Positions 8,288 to 18,266 of a DNA stretch of 64,000 bases are shown here, one piece after another. Source of the DNA: Bacteroidota bacterium (lineage in GTDB: Bacteria; Bacteroidota; Bacteroidia; Chitinophagales; BACL12); NCBI GenBank assembly GCA_016124275.1, contig WGOA01000018.1, positions 1 to 64,000 on the forward strand, given 5' to 3'. The stretch's first letter is position 1. Each line of letters begins with the position of its first letter. The notes beneath the pieces are model-generated. The model was not told where the DNA came from, did no database searches, and saw only the letters and a list, made by a program, of their open reading frames with translations. The translations under genes were made by a program, and so were the position numbers.

Positions 8288-8803
8288 ATGGCCATTCTAG
8301 CCAATGCTTTCAGCCTGATCACGCCGGATTTCGGCTTGTTCTTCTGGACCATGCTCACCTTTGCGCTGCTCTGGTTTATCCTGGGCAAATACGCTTTTGG
8401 TCCCATTGGCAAATCCCTGCGCGAGCGCTCGGATGCCATTGAGAACAGCCTGAAAATGGCCGAAAAGGCCCGCGCTGAAATGGCCGCGCTTCAGTCTGAC
8501 CACCAGCGCTTGCTGGTAGAAGCTACCGAAGAGCGCAGCCGCATCATCCAGGAAGCCCGCGTGACCGCCAATTCCGTCATGGAAGAGGCCCGCGACCGCG
8601 CCAAAGAAGAAGCGGATCGCATTGTGGCCAGCGCCGCAGAGGCCATCAACAACCAGAAAATGGCCGCGTTGATTGATGTCAAGAACAAAGCCGGCATCAT
8701 GGCGCTTGACATCGCTGAAAAAGTGCTGCGTCGCGAGCTGCAGAGCAAAAACGAACAGGAGGCTTACATCAACAGCCTGGTGGACGAATTCAAACTCAAC
8801 TAA
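8288..8803 (+). CDS. atpF: F0F1 ATP synthase subunit b
   Basis: 171 residues. One N-terminal membrane helix (FGLFFWTMLTFALLWFILG, about residues 12-30) is followed by a long charged coiled coil rich in Ala, Glu, Lys and Arg, the usual peripheral stalk. The LxKxAFGPI sequence right after the helix is typical of Bacteroidota AtpF. It precedes atpH by two bases (TAAGCATG). Confidence 0.95.
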   Translation: MAILANAFSLITPDFGLFFWTMLTFALLWFILGKYAFGPIGKSLRERSDAIENSLKMAEKARAEMAALQSDHQRLLVEATEERSRIIQEARVTANSVMEEARDRAKEEADRIVASAAEAINNQKMAALIDVKNKAGIMALDIAEKVLRRELQSKNEQEAYINSLVDEFKLN

Positions 8804-8805
8804 GC

Positions 8806-9363
8806 ATGTCTTCGATTCGCCTTGCTAATCGCTACGCCAAAGCCATCATGGACCTGGCCCTCGAAAAGGGCCAGCTCGATGTGGTCACGGCTGATATGCG
8901 CATGTTGAGTGACACCATGCGTGCGCATGCGGATTTGACCATGTTGCTGCGCAGCCCCATCATTCACCCGGCCAAGAAATTGCCCATTTTGCAGAAGGTG
9001 TTCACCGGACGCGTGGATGCCATCCTGATGAATTTCATGGAGATTCTGGTGCGCAAACACCGCGAATCTCACCTGCCGGAGATTGTCAAGATTTACCTGG
9101 AGCGCTACAACGAGCTCAAGAACATCAAGGCAGTGCGCATTACGACGGCGCAGCCGATTGACGCCGGACTGAAAGACAAGATTGCCGAAAGCCTGCGCGA
9201 GTCGGCTTCCGCTACCGTTGAATTGGAATCGGTGGTTGATCCGGAATTGATTGGCGGATACATCATCCGCTACGGCGACAAGCAATACGACGCCAGCGTC
9301 ATTCGCAACTTGCGCCGGCTCCGGAAAGAGTTTGAACAGAACACCTACGTCAAGAAATACTAA
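8806..9363 (+). CDS. atpH: F0F1 ATP synthase subunit delta
   Basis: 185 residues with the OSCP/delta fold: an N-terminal helical bundle beginning RLANRYAKAIMDLALEKGQ and a C-terminal domain ending IGGYIIRYGDKQYDASVI, which matches the conserved 'GGfvlrigd..iDaSv' block. It joins F1 alpha to the b stalk. It starts two bases after atpF and is followed by a 63-base spacer containing a small GGGGC/GCCCC hairpin before atpA. Confidence 0.95.
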   Translation: MSSIRLANRYAKAIMDLALEKGQLDVVTADMRMLSDTMRAHADLTMLLRSPIIHPAKKLPILQKVFTGRVDAILMNFMEILVRKHRESHLPEIVKIYLERYNELKNIKAVRITTAQPIDAGLKDKIAESLRESASATVELESVVDPELIGGYIIRYGDKQYDASVIRNLRRLRKEFEQNTYVKKY

Positions 9364-9426
9364 GAAATTGCCCGGGGCATTGCGCCCCTTCGACATACGC
9401 TGCACCCAGCCCGAAAAAACCAAGTC

Positions 9427-11013
9427 ATGGTAGAAGTAAAACCCGACGAAATATCTGCTATTCTCCGGCAGCAACTTTCCAACTTTCAATCCGCCGCAGA
9501 TTTGGAGGAAGTTGGTTCTGTTCTCCAGGTGGGGGACGGAATTGCCCGCATTTACGGCCTGACCAATGCCAAGGCGGGTGAATTGGTGGAGTTCGAAAAC
9601 GGCGTTCGCGCCATCGTGCTCAACCTGGAAGAGGACAACGTCGGGGTTGTGCTCATGGGTCCTTCTGATGCCATCAAAGAAGGCAACACGGTTAAGCGCA
9701 CCGGCATTATTGCCTCCATTCGCGTGGGCGAAGGCATGTTGGGCCGCGTGGTGAACACCCTGGGTGAGCCGATTGACGGCAAAGGCCCGATCGCCGGAGC
9801 GCTGTACGAAATGCCGCTGGAGCGCAAAGCTCCCGGGGTTATTTACCGCCAGCCGGTGAACGAGCCGCTGCAAACGGGCATCAAGAGTATTGACGCCATG
9901 ATCCCGATTGGCCGCGGCCAGCGCGAGTTGATCATCGGCGACCGCCAGACGGGCAAATCCGCTATTGCCATTGACACCATCATCAACCAGCGCGAGTTCT
10001 ACGAGCGCGGCGAGCCGGTGTTCTGCATCTACGTGGCCATTGGTCAGAAAAACTCGACGGTGGCGCAGGTCAGCAAGACGCTGGAACGCTACGGCGCCCT
10101 TCCCTACACCGTGATTGTGGCCGCTTCGGCTTCTGATCCCGCCCCGCTCCAGTTTTACGCTCCTTTTGCCGGTGCCGCCATCGGTGAATTCTTCCGCGAC
10201 ACGGGTCGTCCGGCACTGATTGTGTACGATGATTTGTCCAAACAGGCCGTGTCTTACCGCGAAGTGTCGCTGTTGCTGCGCCGCCCTCCAGGTCGCGAAG
10301 CTTACCCCGGTGACGTGTTCTACCTGCACTCCCGCTTGCTGGAGCGCGCTGCCAAAATCATCAACAACGACCAGATTGCCAGCCAGATGAACGATTTGCC
10401 GGAGAGCATCCGCCCGATCGTGAAAGGCGGTGGTTCGCTGACGGCACTGCCCATCATTGAAACGCAAGCTGGTGACGTGTCGGCTTACATTCCCACCAAC
10501 GTAATTTCCATTACGGACGGTCAGATTTTCCTGGAATCCAACCTGTTTAACTCGGGTGTTCGCCCGGCCATCAACGTCGGTATTTCGGTATCGCGCGTAG
10601 GGGGTAATGCACAGGTTAAGTCCATGAAGAAAGTGGCCGGTACCCTCAAATTGGACCAGGCGCAGTATCGCGAACTGGAGGCCTTCGCCAAATTCGGTTC
10701 TGACCTTGACCCCGCCACCATGTCCGTGCTCGAAAAGGGCAAGCGCAACGTGGAAATCCTCAAGCAGGGCCAGTTCCAGCCAGTAACCGTGGGCAACCAG
10801 ATTGCCATGATTTACCTGGGTACGCAAGGGCTGCTCCGCGACGTGCCGGTAGACAAAATCCGCGAGTTTGAGGGCCAGTACCTCAGCCACATGGAGTCGC
10901 ACCACCCCCAGGTGCTTAAAGACCTGGCCGCTGGCAAATACAGCGATGAGTTAACCGGCGTGTTGGCCAAAGTGGCCAAAGAGATGACGGTCCAATACAA
11001 GAAAACTGCCTAA
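9427..11013 (+). CDS. atpA: F0F1 ATP synthase subunit alpha
   Basis: 528 residues. The Walker A-like loop GDRQTGKS is at about residues 171-178, the arginine-finger region is [11 protein letters not shown], and the N-terminal beta-barrel begins near [14 protein letters not shown]. Length is normal for the family. Alpha subunits form the hexamer with beta, but atpD (beta) and atpC (epsilon) are not in this cluster; in Bacteroidota they commonly lie in a separate atpDC pair. Confidence 0.97.
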   Translation: MVEVKPDEISAILRQQLSNFQSAADLEEVGSVLQVGDGIARIYGLTNAKAGELVEFENGVRAIVLNLEEDNVGVVLMGPSDAIKEGNTVKRTGIIASIRVGEGMLGRVVNTLGEPIDGKGPIAGALYEMPLERKAPGVIYRQPVNEPLQTGIKSIDAMIPIGRGQRELIIGDRQTGKSAIAIDTIINQREFYERGEPVFCIYVAIGQKNSTVAQVSKTLERYGALPYTVIVAASASDPAPLQFYAPFAGAAIGEFFRDTGRPALIVYDDLSKQAVSYREVSLLLRRPPGREAYPGDVFYLHSRLLERAAKIINNDQIASQMNDLPESIRPIVKGGGSLTALPIIETQAGDVSAYIPTNVISITDGQIFLESNLFNSGVRPAINVGISVSRVGGNAQVKSMKKVAGTLKLDQAQYRELEAFAKFGSDLDPATMSVLEKGKRNVEILKQGQFQPVTVGNQIAMIYLGTQGLLRDVPVDKIREFEGQYLSHMESHHPQVLKDLAAGKYSDELTGVLAKVAKEMTVQYKKTA

Positions 11014-11022
11014 TCCCGCCCT

Positions 11023-11916
11023 ATGTCAGGCAAGCTAAAGGAAGTACGCACGCGGATCAGCTCGGTGACCTCTACCCAGCAGATCACCAAGGCCATGAAA
11101 GTGGTTTCCGCGGCCAAATTGCGCAAAGCGCAGGACGCGATCCTGCGGATGCGCCCTTATGCCGTCAAAATGACGAGCATCCTGGCGAACCTGGCGGAGG
11201 CAACCAAGGGCGAAGTGAACATCCCTCAGGCCGAAGCACGTCCGGTGCGCAAAGTGTTGATCGTGGCCATTACGTCCGATCGCGGGTTGTGTGGCGGCTT
11301 CAACGCAAACGTAATCAAGCAGGTGCGCCTGCTGGCCCGAACGGAGTATGCTGATCAGTCCATCCGCGGCGACCTGCACATCATGCCCATTGGCAAGAAA
11401 TCGGCTGATGCGTTCAAACGCAACGATTTTCCCCTGATCCTGGATTTTGCGGGCATGTTCAGCGGGCTGAGTTTTGAGAAATCGAAAGAAGCTGCCGACT
11501 ACCTCAAGACCGCCTTCGCCGATGGCCGCTACGACCGGGTCGTGGTGGTGTACAACAGCTTTAAGAACGCGGCTACGCAGATTCTTTCGGTGGAACAATT
11601 CCTGCCCATCAGCAAGTTTGACGACGACAAAAAGGGCGCGAGTACGACCCAGACCGAGTTCATTTTTGAGCCAGACCGCGAAACGATGGTGGCCGAATTG
11701 GTGCCGCGTATCCTCAACACGCAGTTCTTCCGCTACCTCCTGGACTCAAATGCTGCCGAACACGGCGCGCGGATGACCGCCATGGACAAGGCCACGGACA
11801 ATGCCGGGGAATTGCTTAAAGAACTCAAGATTTCTTACAACCGCGCACGCCAGGCCGCCATTACCACCGAGTTGACGGAAATTGTCAGCGGGGCTGCCGC
11901 GCTCTCCGAAGGCTAA
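11023..11916 (+). CDS. atpG: F0F1 ATP synthase subunit gamma
   Basis: 297 residues. N-terminal helix SGKLKEVRTRISSVTSTQQ with ITKAMKVVSAAKLRKAQ, a central Rossmann-like part with SDRGLCGGFNANV, and the C-terminal helix NRARQAAITTELTEIVSGA, all diagnostic of the rotary shaft. It starts nine bases after atpA and is the last ATP synthase gene before scpB. Confidence 0.96.
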   Translation: MSGKLKEVRTRISSVTSTQQITKAMKVVSAAKLRKAQDAILRMRPYAVKMTSILANLAEATKGEVNIPQAEARPVRKVLIVAITSDRGLCGGFNANVIKQVRLLARTEYADQSIRGDLHIMPIGKKSADAFKRNDFPLILDFAGMFSGLSFEKSKEAADYLKTAFADGRYDRVVVVYNSFKNAATQILSVEQFLPISKFDDDKKGASTTQTEFIFEPDRETMVAELVPRILNTQFFRYLLDSNAAEHGARMTAMDKATDNAGELLKELKISYNRARQAAITTELTEIVSGAAALSEG

Positions 11917-11936
11917 GGGCTGCGGCTTCTTTACCC

Positions 11937-12815
11937 GTGCAGGATCTGGACAAACATATTGAGGCCATCTTGTTTTCGTCGGACCATCCGGTGCCGGTGG
12001 CTGATTTGGTCAATTCGCTCAACCGGGCGTTGGAATTGGAGTTGGATGCCCATGTGGTCATCAACCACTTGGAAACGTTATTGCAGAAGTACGAAGAGGA
12101 TTTCTTCCCCTTCAAAATTGTGCACACCGGCGGTGGCTATCGCTTCCTGACCAAGGAGCCTTACCACGCTTCGGTTTCGTCTTTTCTGAACATCAAGTCC
12201 AAGCGTCGCCTCTCTACGGCGGCCATGGAAACGCTGGCCATTATCGCCTACCGGCAGCCCATTTCCAAGTCGGAGATCGAGAACATTCGCGGCGTCAATT
12301 GCGATTACTCCATCCAGAAATTGCTGGAGCGCGAGCTGATTGAAATCACCGGCCGCTCCGAAAGCCCGGGCAAGCCGCTGCTGTACTCCACCAGCGGTGG
12401 TTTCATGGACTATTTCGGCATCAATTCCGTGGACGAGTTGCCCAAACTGCGCGAGTTTGAAGAGGGAGGGGACTCCATCGGCGTGCCGGCTGAGGCACTG
12501 GAGGATGAGGTTAGGCTCGGTGAGGAGGAGGCCAAGCCCGAAGACGCTGACGGGCAACTGGGCGAGCAGGATGCGGCGGCCATGGCCCAAGACGAGGCTG
12601 AAGCCATGACGGGCGAAGGGTCTGGCGCGGAAGAAGCAACGGAAGATTCGGTCGAAGGGGCCGATTCGGAAGAGGCAGCGAATGATTCGGTCGAAGAGGC
12701 TGATTCGGAAGAGGCAGCAGAGGATTCAGTCGAAGAGGCTGATTCGGGAGAAGCGGCAGAGGATTCAGTTGATCTGCCGACCGATGCGGATCCCGACGAC
12801 GAAACGGCCCGTTGA
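11937..12815 (+). CDS. scpB: SMC-ScpAB complex subunit ScpB with acidic repetitive tail
   Basis: 292 residues from GTG 11937, only 20 bases after atpG, so probably in the same transcript. Residues 1 to about 175 are the two winged-helix domains of ScpB (MDxHIEAILFSS-type start, then TAAMETLAIIAYRQPISKSE and LLERELIEITGR). ScpB works with ScpA and SMC in chromosome compaction and segregation. The C-terminal third is an acidic tail of Glu, Asp, Ala and Ser that contains about three and a half copies of a 13-residue unit. Such a tail is probably disordered and variable in length. Confidence 0.92.
   Translation: MQDLDKHIEAILFSSDHPVPVADLVNSLNRALELELDAHVVINHLETLLQKYEEDFFPFKIVHTGGGYRFLTKEPYHASVSSFLNIKSKRRLSTAAMETLAIIAYRQPISKSEIENIRGVNCDYSIQKLLERELIEITGRSESPGKPLLYSTSGGFMDYFGINSVDELPKLREFEEGGDSIGVPAEALEDEVRLGEEEAKPEDADGQLGEQDAAAMAQDEAEAMTGEGSGAEEATEDSVEGADSEEAANDSVEEADSEEAAEDSVEEADSGEAAEDSVDLPTDADPDDETAR
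12645..12776. repeat. Tandem 39-bp repeat in the scpB tail
   Basis: Units beginning GATTCGGTCGAAGAGG-type start at 12645, 12684, 12723 and 12762, exactly 39 bases apart; the last is partial. The unit is a multiple of three, so copy-number change keeps frame. It encodes DSVEEADSEEAAE-like units. Confidence 0.85.
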
Positions 12816-12945
12816 GGGTAGGCCTTGGTGGTTGAACGCTATCGCTCCAAGCTGAACGAAAATTTCCAGCAATTTCTTAGCTTTCGTATTGCCGCAGCGA
12901 TGCCGTTGCCGGTAGACGGGAGTTTTTCCCCCGGAATTTTAAGCC

Positions 12946-13926
12946 ATGGCTAAACGACCTGCCCGTAAATCAAAAGAACCCTTCCACGGAAAGACAGCAA
13001 AGGGTATGGTCAAGAAGGCTGCGCCTCCGCGCAAAGCCAAGGAGGAGCTGAAGCCCGAAAAGCGCCGTGCTCCGGCGGCTACCAAGCCAGCCGAAACTGC
13101 CGACATCATGCGGCTGAACCGTTTTCTGGCCCACGCGGGTGTTGCGTCGCGGCGAAAGGCAGATGAACTGATTGCCGATGGGCAGGTGACGGTGAATGGC
13201 GAGGTGGTGCTGGAAATGGGCAGGAAGATTCTGCCCGGAGATAGAGTAGAGCACCGTGGAAAACTGTTAAAACCGGAATGTTTCATATATGTTTTGTTGA
13301 ATAAGCCTCGCGGATTTTTGACCACAACCTCCGATGATCGCGGCCGAAAAACTGTGATGGAATTGGTGGAGCGTGCCGGAAGCCGCCGCATTTATCCCGT
13401 CGGGCGACTTGACCGCAATACGTCAGGATTGTTGTTGCTGACCAATGACGGGGAGCTGGCTGAGGCTTTGATGCACCCGCGTTACGAGGTGGAAAAGGTG
13501 TACGCCGCCAAGCTCAACGAGCCCTTGCGCGACGAACATTTTGAAGCACTCAAGAAGGGTGTTGTGCTTGAGGATGGCCCGGTTCGCCTGGATGAAGTGG
13601 CTTTCCCGGATTCAAAGGATCATACGGAGGTTGGGGTGTCGCTGCACAGCGGCCGCAATCGTGTGGTTCGCCGCATTTTTGAGCACCTTGGCTATGAGGT
13701 GGATAAACTGGACCGCGTTGTCTATGCCGGTCTGACCAAAAAGGACCTACCCCGGGGCAAATGGCGCTTGCTCAGCGAAGAGGAAGTGCGGCTGCTCAAG
13801 CATTTTCGAAAGCCGATTGGACCTGGAGCCGCGACAGGGGCAAACAAAGGGAAAGTGGTGGCCAAGGGCAACAACAGCGCCCCGCCTAAATTAACTGCTC
13901 CGCCAAAGCGCCGAAAGCTGGACTGA
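12946..13926 (+). CDS. 23S rRNA pseudouridine synthase, RsuA/RluB family
   Basis: 326 residues. A Lys/Arg-rich N-terminal tail (about 1-50) precedes an S4 RNA-binding domain (MRLNRFLAHAGVASRRKADE, about 54-110). The catalytic domain has the active-site aspartate in GRLDRNTSGLLLLT (Asp156) and the typical HSGRNRVVRRIFEHLGY block. The C-terminus is again basic. Best fit is RluB (uridine in 23S rRNA helix 80), but RsuA/RluE/RluF cannot be separated by eye. The gene follows scpB after 130 bases; scpB-rluB adjacency is common in bacteria. Confidence 0.88.
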   Translation: MAKRPARKSKEPFHGKTAKGMVKKAAPPRKAKEELKPEKRRAPAATKPAETADIMRLNRFLAHAGVASRRKADELIADGQVTVNGEVVLEMGRKILPGDRVEHRGKLLKPECFIYVLLNKPRGFLTTTSDDRGRKTVMELVERAGSRRIYPVGRLDRNTSGLLLLTNDGELAEALMHPRYEVEKVYAAKLNEPLRDEHFEALKKGVVLEDGPVRLDEVAFPDSKDHTEVGVSLHSGRNRVVRRIFEHLGYEVDKLDRVVYAGLTKKDLPRGKWRLLSEEEVRLLKHFRKPIGPGAATGANKGKVVAKGNNSAPPKLTAPPKRRKLD

Positions 13927-14029
13927 CCGGCCCTGCGAGCGTGCCTAAGGGCGTTGCGCCCCCTTCCCGGTTGCAAAGAGTATTCCGTTTGTGCTAACTT
14001 GATTTATTGTTCGCCTCAAAACTCTCCCT

Positions 14030-17000
14030 GTGAAATTGTCCTTTCGCGCAGTTTTGGCTGCAGGTAGCCTGGCTGTCCTGGCTGCTGCAATGGTAATCAA
14101 GTCTCCTTTCCAGAATCCAGCTGCCCATCCCGGTGCGGATTCAGCCAATGCCACAGCTGCGCAAGCAGTGCAGTCCGATCCAGGCAAGCTCAACAGCAAG
14201 CACGAGCCCGCTGACCACTACTACGCCATGCGCAGCTGGCCAGATGGTCAGTTTTCGTTGGCAGCCTACACTCGCGGGTTGGAGCAAGCCCGCGCGGATT
14301 ATCAAGCCATTCGCCAAACGGAAATCGCCCGCGGAGGCGGAGCCAGTTGGCAATTGGAAGGCCCAAAGAACATCGGAGGCAGGATTAACACCATTGCAGT
14401 GGACCCCACAGACCATGACATTATCTATGTTGGCTGTGCGGCAGGGGGGATTTTTAAAACCATCGATGGTGGCGCTAATTGGGTGCCCATCTTTGACGAT
14501 CAACTTTTTCTACCCATCGGTGATATTGAAATAGATCCAAGCGACCATAATATTATTTATGCCGGAACCGGTGACCCCAACGTAAGCGGTTTTCCTTTTA
14601 TTGGGGATGGACTGTACAAGAGCACGGATGCCGGAGCCACCTGGACCTACCTGGGCCTTGCCGAAACGCGCATAATTTCCCGGGTTCGGGTGCATCCGCT
14701 TGACCCTAATCTTATTTATGTTGGAGCCATGGGCCTTCCGTTTGAAAAAGACGGCAATCGCGGGTTGTACAAGAGTACCGATGGGGGTGCAAGTTGGTCT
14801 CGCGTGTTGCACATATCCGATTCCACCGGCATTGCTGACTTTATCATTGACGAAACAGATCCGAACCGCGTTTGGGCAGCGGGCTGGGACCGACTGCGAA
14901 GCAATTTCTATACCATTGTCTATGGTCCGGGAGCGATCATTCGCCGGACTACCGATGGCGGCGGCAGTTGGACCACCCTGAGCGGCGGTCTTCCCACCGG
15001 TTTTCAGTGTCGCATTGGCTTGGACCAGGACCCGGCGAATCCCAACCATATTTTAGCGCAGTACATTGGCACTGACCTGGAAACACAAGGGGTGTATGAG
15101 AGCTTTAATGGAGGCAACAGTTGGTTGCCCTACAACGTCAGTGGATTGAACAGCAGTTCAGCCATGGGCGGTTTTGGCTGGTATTTTGCCAAGGTTCGTT
15201 TTAACCCGTTCGTGCCAAACCAAGTATGGGTCTGTGGGGTCAACTTGTGGCGAACCTCCAACAGCGGCAGCAGCTGGACCAACATGACTCCACTGGGTGA
15301 TGTCCACGCCGACAAACACGACCTTGTTTTTCTCAGCGCCACAGAAGCACTCCTGGCCACCGATGGCGGCTTGTACCGCACCACCACCAGCGGCACCACC
15401 TGGACGGACATTGACGATATTCCCAACACCCAGTTTTACCACGTGCAACTGAACCCGCACTTGCCTGGCGACTACTGGGGCGGCGCCCAGGACAACGGCA
15501 CCAGCCGGGGAAGCATCGCCTCACCGGGCGACTGGATTCGCATGTTTGGAGGCGACGGATTCCACACCGAGTTCAATCCGGACGACCCCGAAATCGTCTT
15601 TGTAGAAACCCAGAATGGCGACATTTGGTATTCCAATGATGGTGCTGCCGGCTTTGACTGGATTTCATCCAGCATACCGTTTTTGGACAGGCGCAATTGG
15701 AGCATGCCCTATATTCTGTCTCCACACGATCCAACGCGGGTCTATGCCGGAACCTATCGCCTGCATCGCGCCACCGGAGCTTTTCCTGTGTTCAGCCCGC
15801 TTAGCGGTGACCTGACCAAGGGCGTTTTGACCGAGCCGCGCTTCCATACAATTACCAGCATCCGCGAAAGTCCTGTCACGGAAGGTCTGCTCTACACCGG
15901 CGCTTCTGATGGACGCGTCAACCGCAGCAGCGATGGCGGCAGCGGTTGGACGGTAATTGATGCAGGGCTCCCCAACCGGTATGTCACGGATTTGGAATGT
16001 TCGTTCCAAAACGAGAATGCCGTTTTCGTCACCCACAGCGGCTACAAGGACAATGACTTTTCGCCTTTGGTGCATTACAGCATCAACCGGGGTGCCAGCT
16101 GGACTCCTATTCAAGGCGATTTACCCGCGTTGGGCATCAATGATCTGGAGGTTTATCCCGGCAATGACTCCATCGTATTCGTGGCCAATGACGGCGGGGT
16201 GTACTACACGCTCAACTTGGGCTCCACCTGGGCGCGATTGGGCAGTGGCATGCCAGTAGTTAACGTATATGACATTGAGATTGACCTTCGTCTCGGCAAG
16301 CTGGTAGCGGGCACCCATGCCCGTTCCATGATGAGCCTTGAACTGGCTGATTTAATTCCAAGCCAGCTCGCGCCAGAAGTAGCCAGTTTGGTAGAAGTTT
16401 GTGCGGGCGAAAGTGTTCCGTTGCTCGCTGCAGGTGCTGTGGTTTATTCCTGGAGTCCTGCGCTGGGCCTGAGCTGCAGCGACTGCCCCGATCCTGTTGC
16501 CTCTCCTACGTCCACCACCACCTACACCGTCACCTTCAACGACGGTTTTGGCCATACGGACACCCGCGAAGTGACCGTGCAAGTGAATGAGTTGCCAGCC
16601 GTGCCCGTCATTTCTCAAACCGATGAAACGCTCTTTGCCGCCGGTGATTTTGGATCGTATCAATGGTTTCTGGAAGGCGTGTTGATTCCCGGGGCAGATA
16701 ACAATTCCTATGTGCCAACTGCCAATGGACTGTACACGGTTCAGTTCACCTCTCCGGCGGGTTGCAGCAGCGTATCTGAGCCGTTCTCCTTTAGCATCAG
16801 CGGTCTGGAGCAAGCGCAAAACTGGACCTTGAACTGGAGCGTTTCGCCCAACCCATTTGCTGACCAGATCTGGGTCAATTTGCCTCCGACAGCGGCATCG
16901 GGCACGTATCGCTTGCGATGGTATGATGCCCGTGGCCGCTTATTGTTGGAAACGCAAAAGCCTGCGGGAAGGCATGCGCTGAATGCTACTGACTGGGCTC

Positions 17001-17074
17001 CCGGGATTTACTACCTTCGAGCCGATGCATTTGGAAGAAGTCAAACCATTAAGCTGGTTCGGAGCGGGGATTAA
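14030..17074 (+). CDS. Secreted Asp-box beta-propeller protein with T9SS type A sorting domain
   Basis: 1014 residues from GTG 14030. A signal-like hydrophobic N-terminus (FRAVLAAGSLAVLAAAMVI) leads into a sortilin/VPS10-like propeller of about nine Asp-box repeats, for example KTIDGGANW, KSTDGGASW, RTTDGGGSW and RSSDGGSGW (about residues 120-730). A PKD/Ig-like part (SWSPALGLSCSDC ... STTTYTVTF) comes next, and finally the type A sorting domain (WSVSPNPFADQIWV ... APGIYYLRA) over the last 80 residues. It is expected to be exported by T9SS and attached to or released from the surface. Asp-box proteins include glycosidases and binding proteins; no catalytic residues could be assigned. Confidence 0.88.
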   Translation: MKLSFRAVLAAGSLAVLAAAMVIKSPFQNPAAHPGADSANATAAQAVQSDPGKLNSKHEPADHYYAMRSWPDGQFSLAAYTRGLEQARADYQAIRQTEIARGGGASWQLEGPKNIGGRINTIAVDPTDHDIIYVGCAAGGIFKTIDGGANWVPIFDDQLFLPIGDIEIDPSDHNIIYAGTGDPNVSGFPFIGDGLYKSTDAGATWTYLGLAETRIISRVRVHPLDPNLIYVGAMGLPFEKDGNRGLYKSTDGGASWSRVLHISDSTGIADFIIDETDPNRVWAAGWDRLRSNFYTIVYGPGAIIRRTTDGGGSWTTLSGGLPTGFQCRIGLDQDPANPNHILAQYIGTDLETQGVYESFNGGNSWLPYNVSGLNSSSAMGGFGWYFAKVRFNPFVPNQVWVCGVNLWRTSNSGSSWTNMTPLGDVHADKHDLVFLSATEALLATDGGLYRTTTSGTTWTDIDDIPNTQFYHVQLNPHLPGDYWGGAQDNGTSRGSIASPGDWIRMFGGDGFHTEFNPDDPEIVFVETQNGDIWYSNDGAAGFDWISSSIPFLDRRNWSMPYILSPHDPTRVYAGTYRLHRATGAFPVFSPLSGDLTKGVLTEPRFHTITSIRESPVTEGLLYTGASDGRVNRSSDGGSGWTVIDAGLPNRYVTDLECSFQNENAVFVTHSGYKDNDFSPLVHYSINRGASWTPIQGDLPALGINDLEVYPGNDSIVFVANDGGVYYTLNLGSTWARLGSGMPVVNVYDIEIDLRLGKLVAGTHARSMMSLELADLIPSQLAPEVASLVEVCAGESVPLLAAGAVVYSWSPALGLSCSDCPDPVASPTSTTTYTVTFNDGFGHTDTREVTVQVNELPAVPVISQTDETLFAAGDFGSYQWFLEGVLIPGADNNSYVPTANGLYTVQFTSPAGCSSVSEPFSFSISGLEQAQNWTLNWSVSPNPFADQIWVNLPPTAASGTYRLRWYDARGRLLLETQKPAGRHALNATDWAPGIYYLRADAFGRSQTIKLVRSGD

Positions 17075-18266
17075 TGCTCAGAAACATAGCCCCGCGCTGC
17101 TCCTGATTAGCCTGACCCTCCTGGTCAGCGGTTGCCGGACTGCCCAGTTGGGCGAGGATTGGCCCAGCCAAAAACTGACCGTTTGTGCCGGACCGGAAGA
17201 CTTGGTTCTGGACACCTTTAGGACAGAGCCCAGGCTGCTGGTTTCCTGCGATGCCCGCCGGACAGAGGAGCCACAGCAAGCCGGAATTTGGTCGCTGGAT
17301 CTGACCAGCAGCCATACGGTGGAATTGCCTCGCTTCGGCGAGCCAGAGCCGTTCGTGTTTCACCCACACGGCCTTGATCTGGTCCGGCAGCCCCTGCCTG
17401 ATGGTGTGCAAGGCGCGGCACCAGCTGCTCAACCTGCAGAGGCTGCGCCAGGCGAAGAACCCCTTCGCCCGAACCTGAACGAGGCTGTGCCCTTGCTCTA
17501 TGTGATCAGCCACGACGATGCCAACAACGTGCACAGCGTGTTGGTGTACCGTGTTTTTGATGACCGCCTGCAGTACCTCCGCTCCTGGACCGACCCGTTG
17601 CTGAACTCGCCCAATGCCGTAGCGGTTTTGGACGACGGCACGCTGTTGGTAACCAACGACTCCGGCAAGCGCGGCAACAGGTTTGAGGCGCTTTTTAAGC
17701 GCAAAAAGTCAACCGTGGTGGCCTGGAATGCTTTTAAGAACCGCTGGTGGGTGGTTGCCGATCAATTGGCTTATGCCAACGGCATTGAAACCCGGGGCAG
17801 CGAAGTGTACGTGGCCACGACCCGGCAGAGCCGCGTTTTCAGCTACCGCTGGGACGGTGAAAGCCTCCTGGACCGGCGCGAATTGGCCAAAGTTCCCGGC
17901 GCGGATAACCTGCGTTGGGACGGCAATGATCTGCTGGTTGCCGGGCATCCCAGCATACTGGCTTTTGTGCGGCATGCCGGATCGGCGCAGAAGAAATCGC
18001 CGATTGAGGTTTGGCGCGTTGCAACCGGACTGCATGAAGGTCCTGGGCCAAGCGGAACAGCTGCGCCGACCAACCCGACCAACCCGACCAACCCGGCTAC
18101 CCCGGGAGCACAACCCACCCCTTCCACCCGGCAGCCAGCACCTCAACTTATTTTTGCCAACGATGGCCATACCATCAGCGGTGCGGCTACGGCGTTGATC
18201 TGGGCCGGACATTTGTACCTTAGCCAGGTATTTGACCCCTTTGTGCTCAAGGTTGCGTTGCCTTAA
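17025..18266 (+). CDS. Lipoprotein with SMP-30/arylesterase-like beta-propeller
   Basis: 413 residues if ATG 17025 is used, overlapping the preceding gene by 50 bases. A lipobox LVSG-Cys follows the hydrophobic run ALLLISLTLLVSGC. Blocks such as SPNAVAVLDDGTLLVTNDSG and YANGIETRGSEVYVATTRQS, and the end GHLYLSQVFDPFVL, resemble six-bladed paraoxonase/strictosidine-synthase-like propellers. A Pro-Thr-Asn-rich stretch (about 350-375) is encoded by a short repeat of accaacccg. Likely a periplasmic or outer-membrane lipoprotein, perhaps a lactonase or hydrolase. The exact start is uncertain. Confidence 0.75.
   Translation: MHLEEVKPLSWFGAGINAQKHSPALLLISLTLLVSGCRTAQLGEDWPSQKLTVCAGPEDLVLDTFRTEPRLLVSCDARRTEEPQQAGIWSLDLTSSHTVELPRFGEPEPFVFHPHGLDLVRQPLPDGVQGAAPAAQPAEAAPGEEPLRPNLNEAVPLLYVISHDDANNVHSVLVYRVFDDRLQYLRSWTDPLLNSPNAVAVLDDGTLLVTNDSGKRGNRFEALFKRKKSTVVAWNAFKNRWWVVADQLAYANGIETRGSEVYVATTRQSRVFSYRWDGESLLDRRELAKVPGADNLRWDGNDLLVAGHPSILAFVRHAGSAQKKSPIEVWRVATGLHEGPGPSGTAAPTNPTNPTNPATPGAQPTPSTRQPAPQLIFANDGHTISGAATALIWAGHLYLSQVFDPFVLKVALP
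17461..17473. repeat. Copy of dispersed motif in the propeller lipoprotein gene
   Basis: CCCTTCGCCCGAA, with a perfect TTCGCCCGAA core. Here the reading frame over the motif differs from the other coding copies (it encodes Pro-Leu-Arg-Pro), which argues against selection on the peptide. Confidence 0.55.

Noticed and set aside
8800-10905. 701-codon minus-strand frame across atpH and atpA
   Set aside because: Antisense to highly conserved ATP synthase genes; the stop-free run follows from GC-rich codon use.
13949-13961. GGGCG-TTG-CGCCC hairpin after rluB as a terminator
   Set aside because: The stem is five bases and no T-tract follows; too weak to call.
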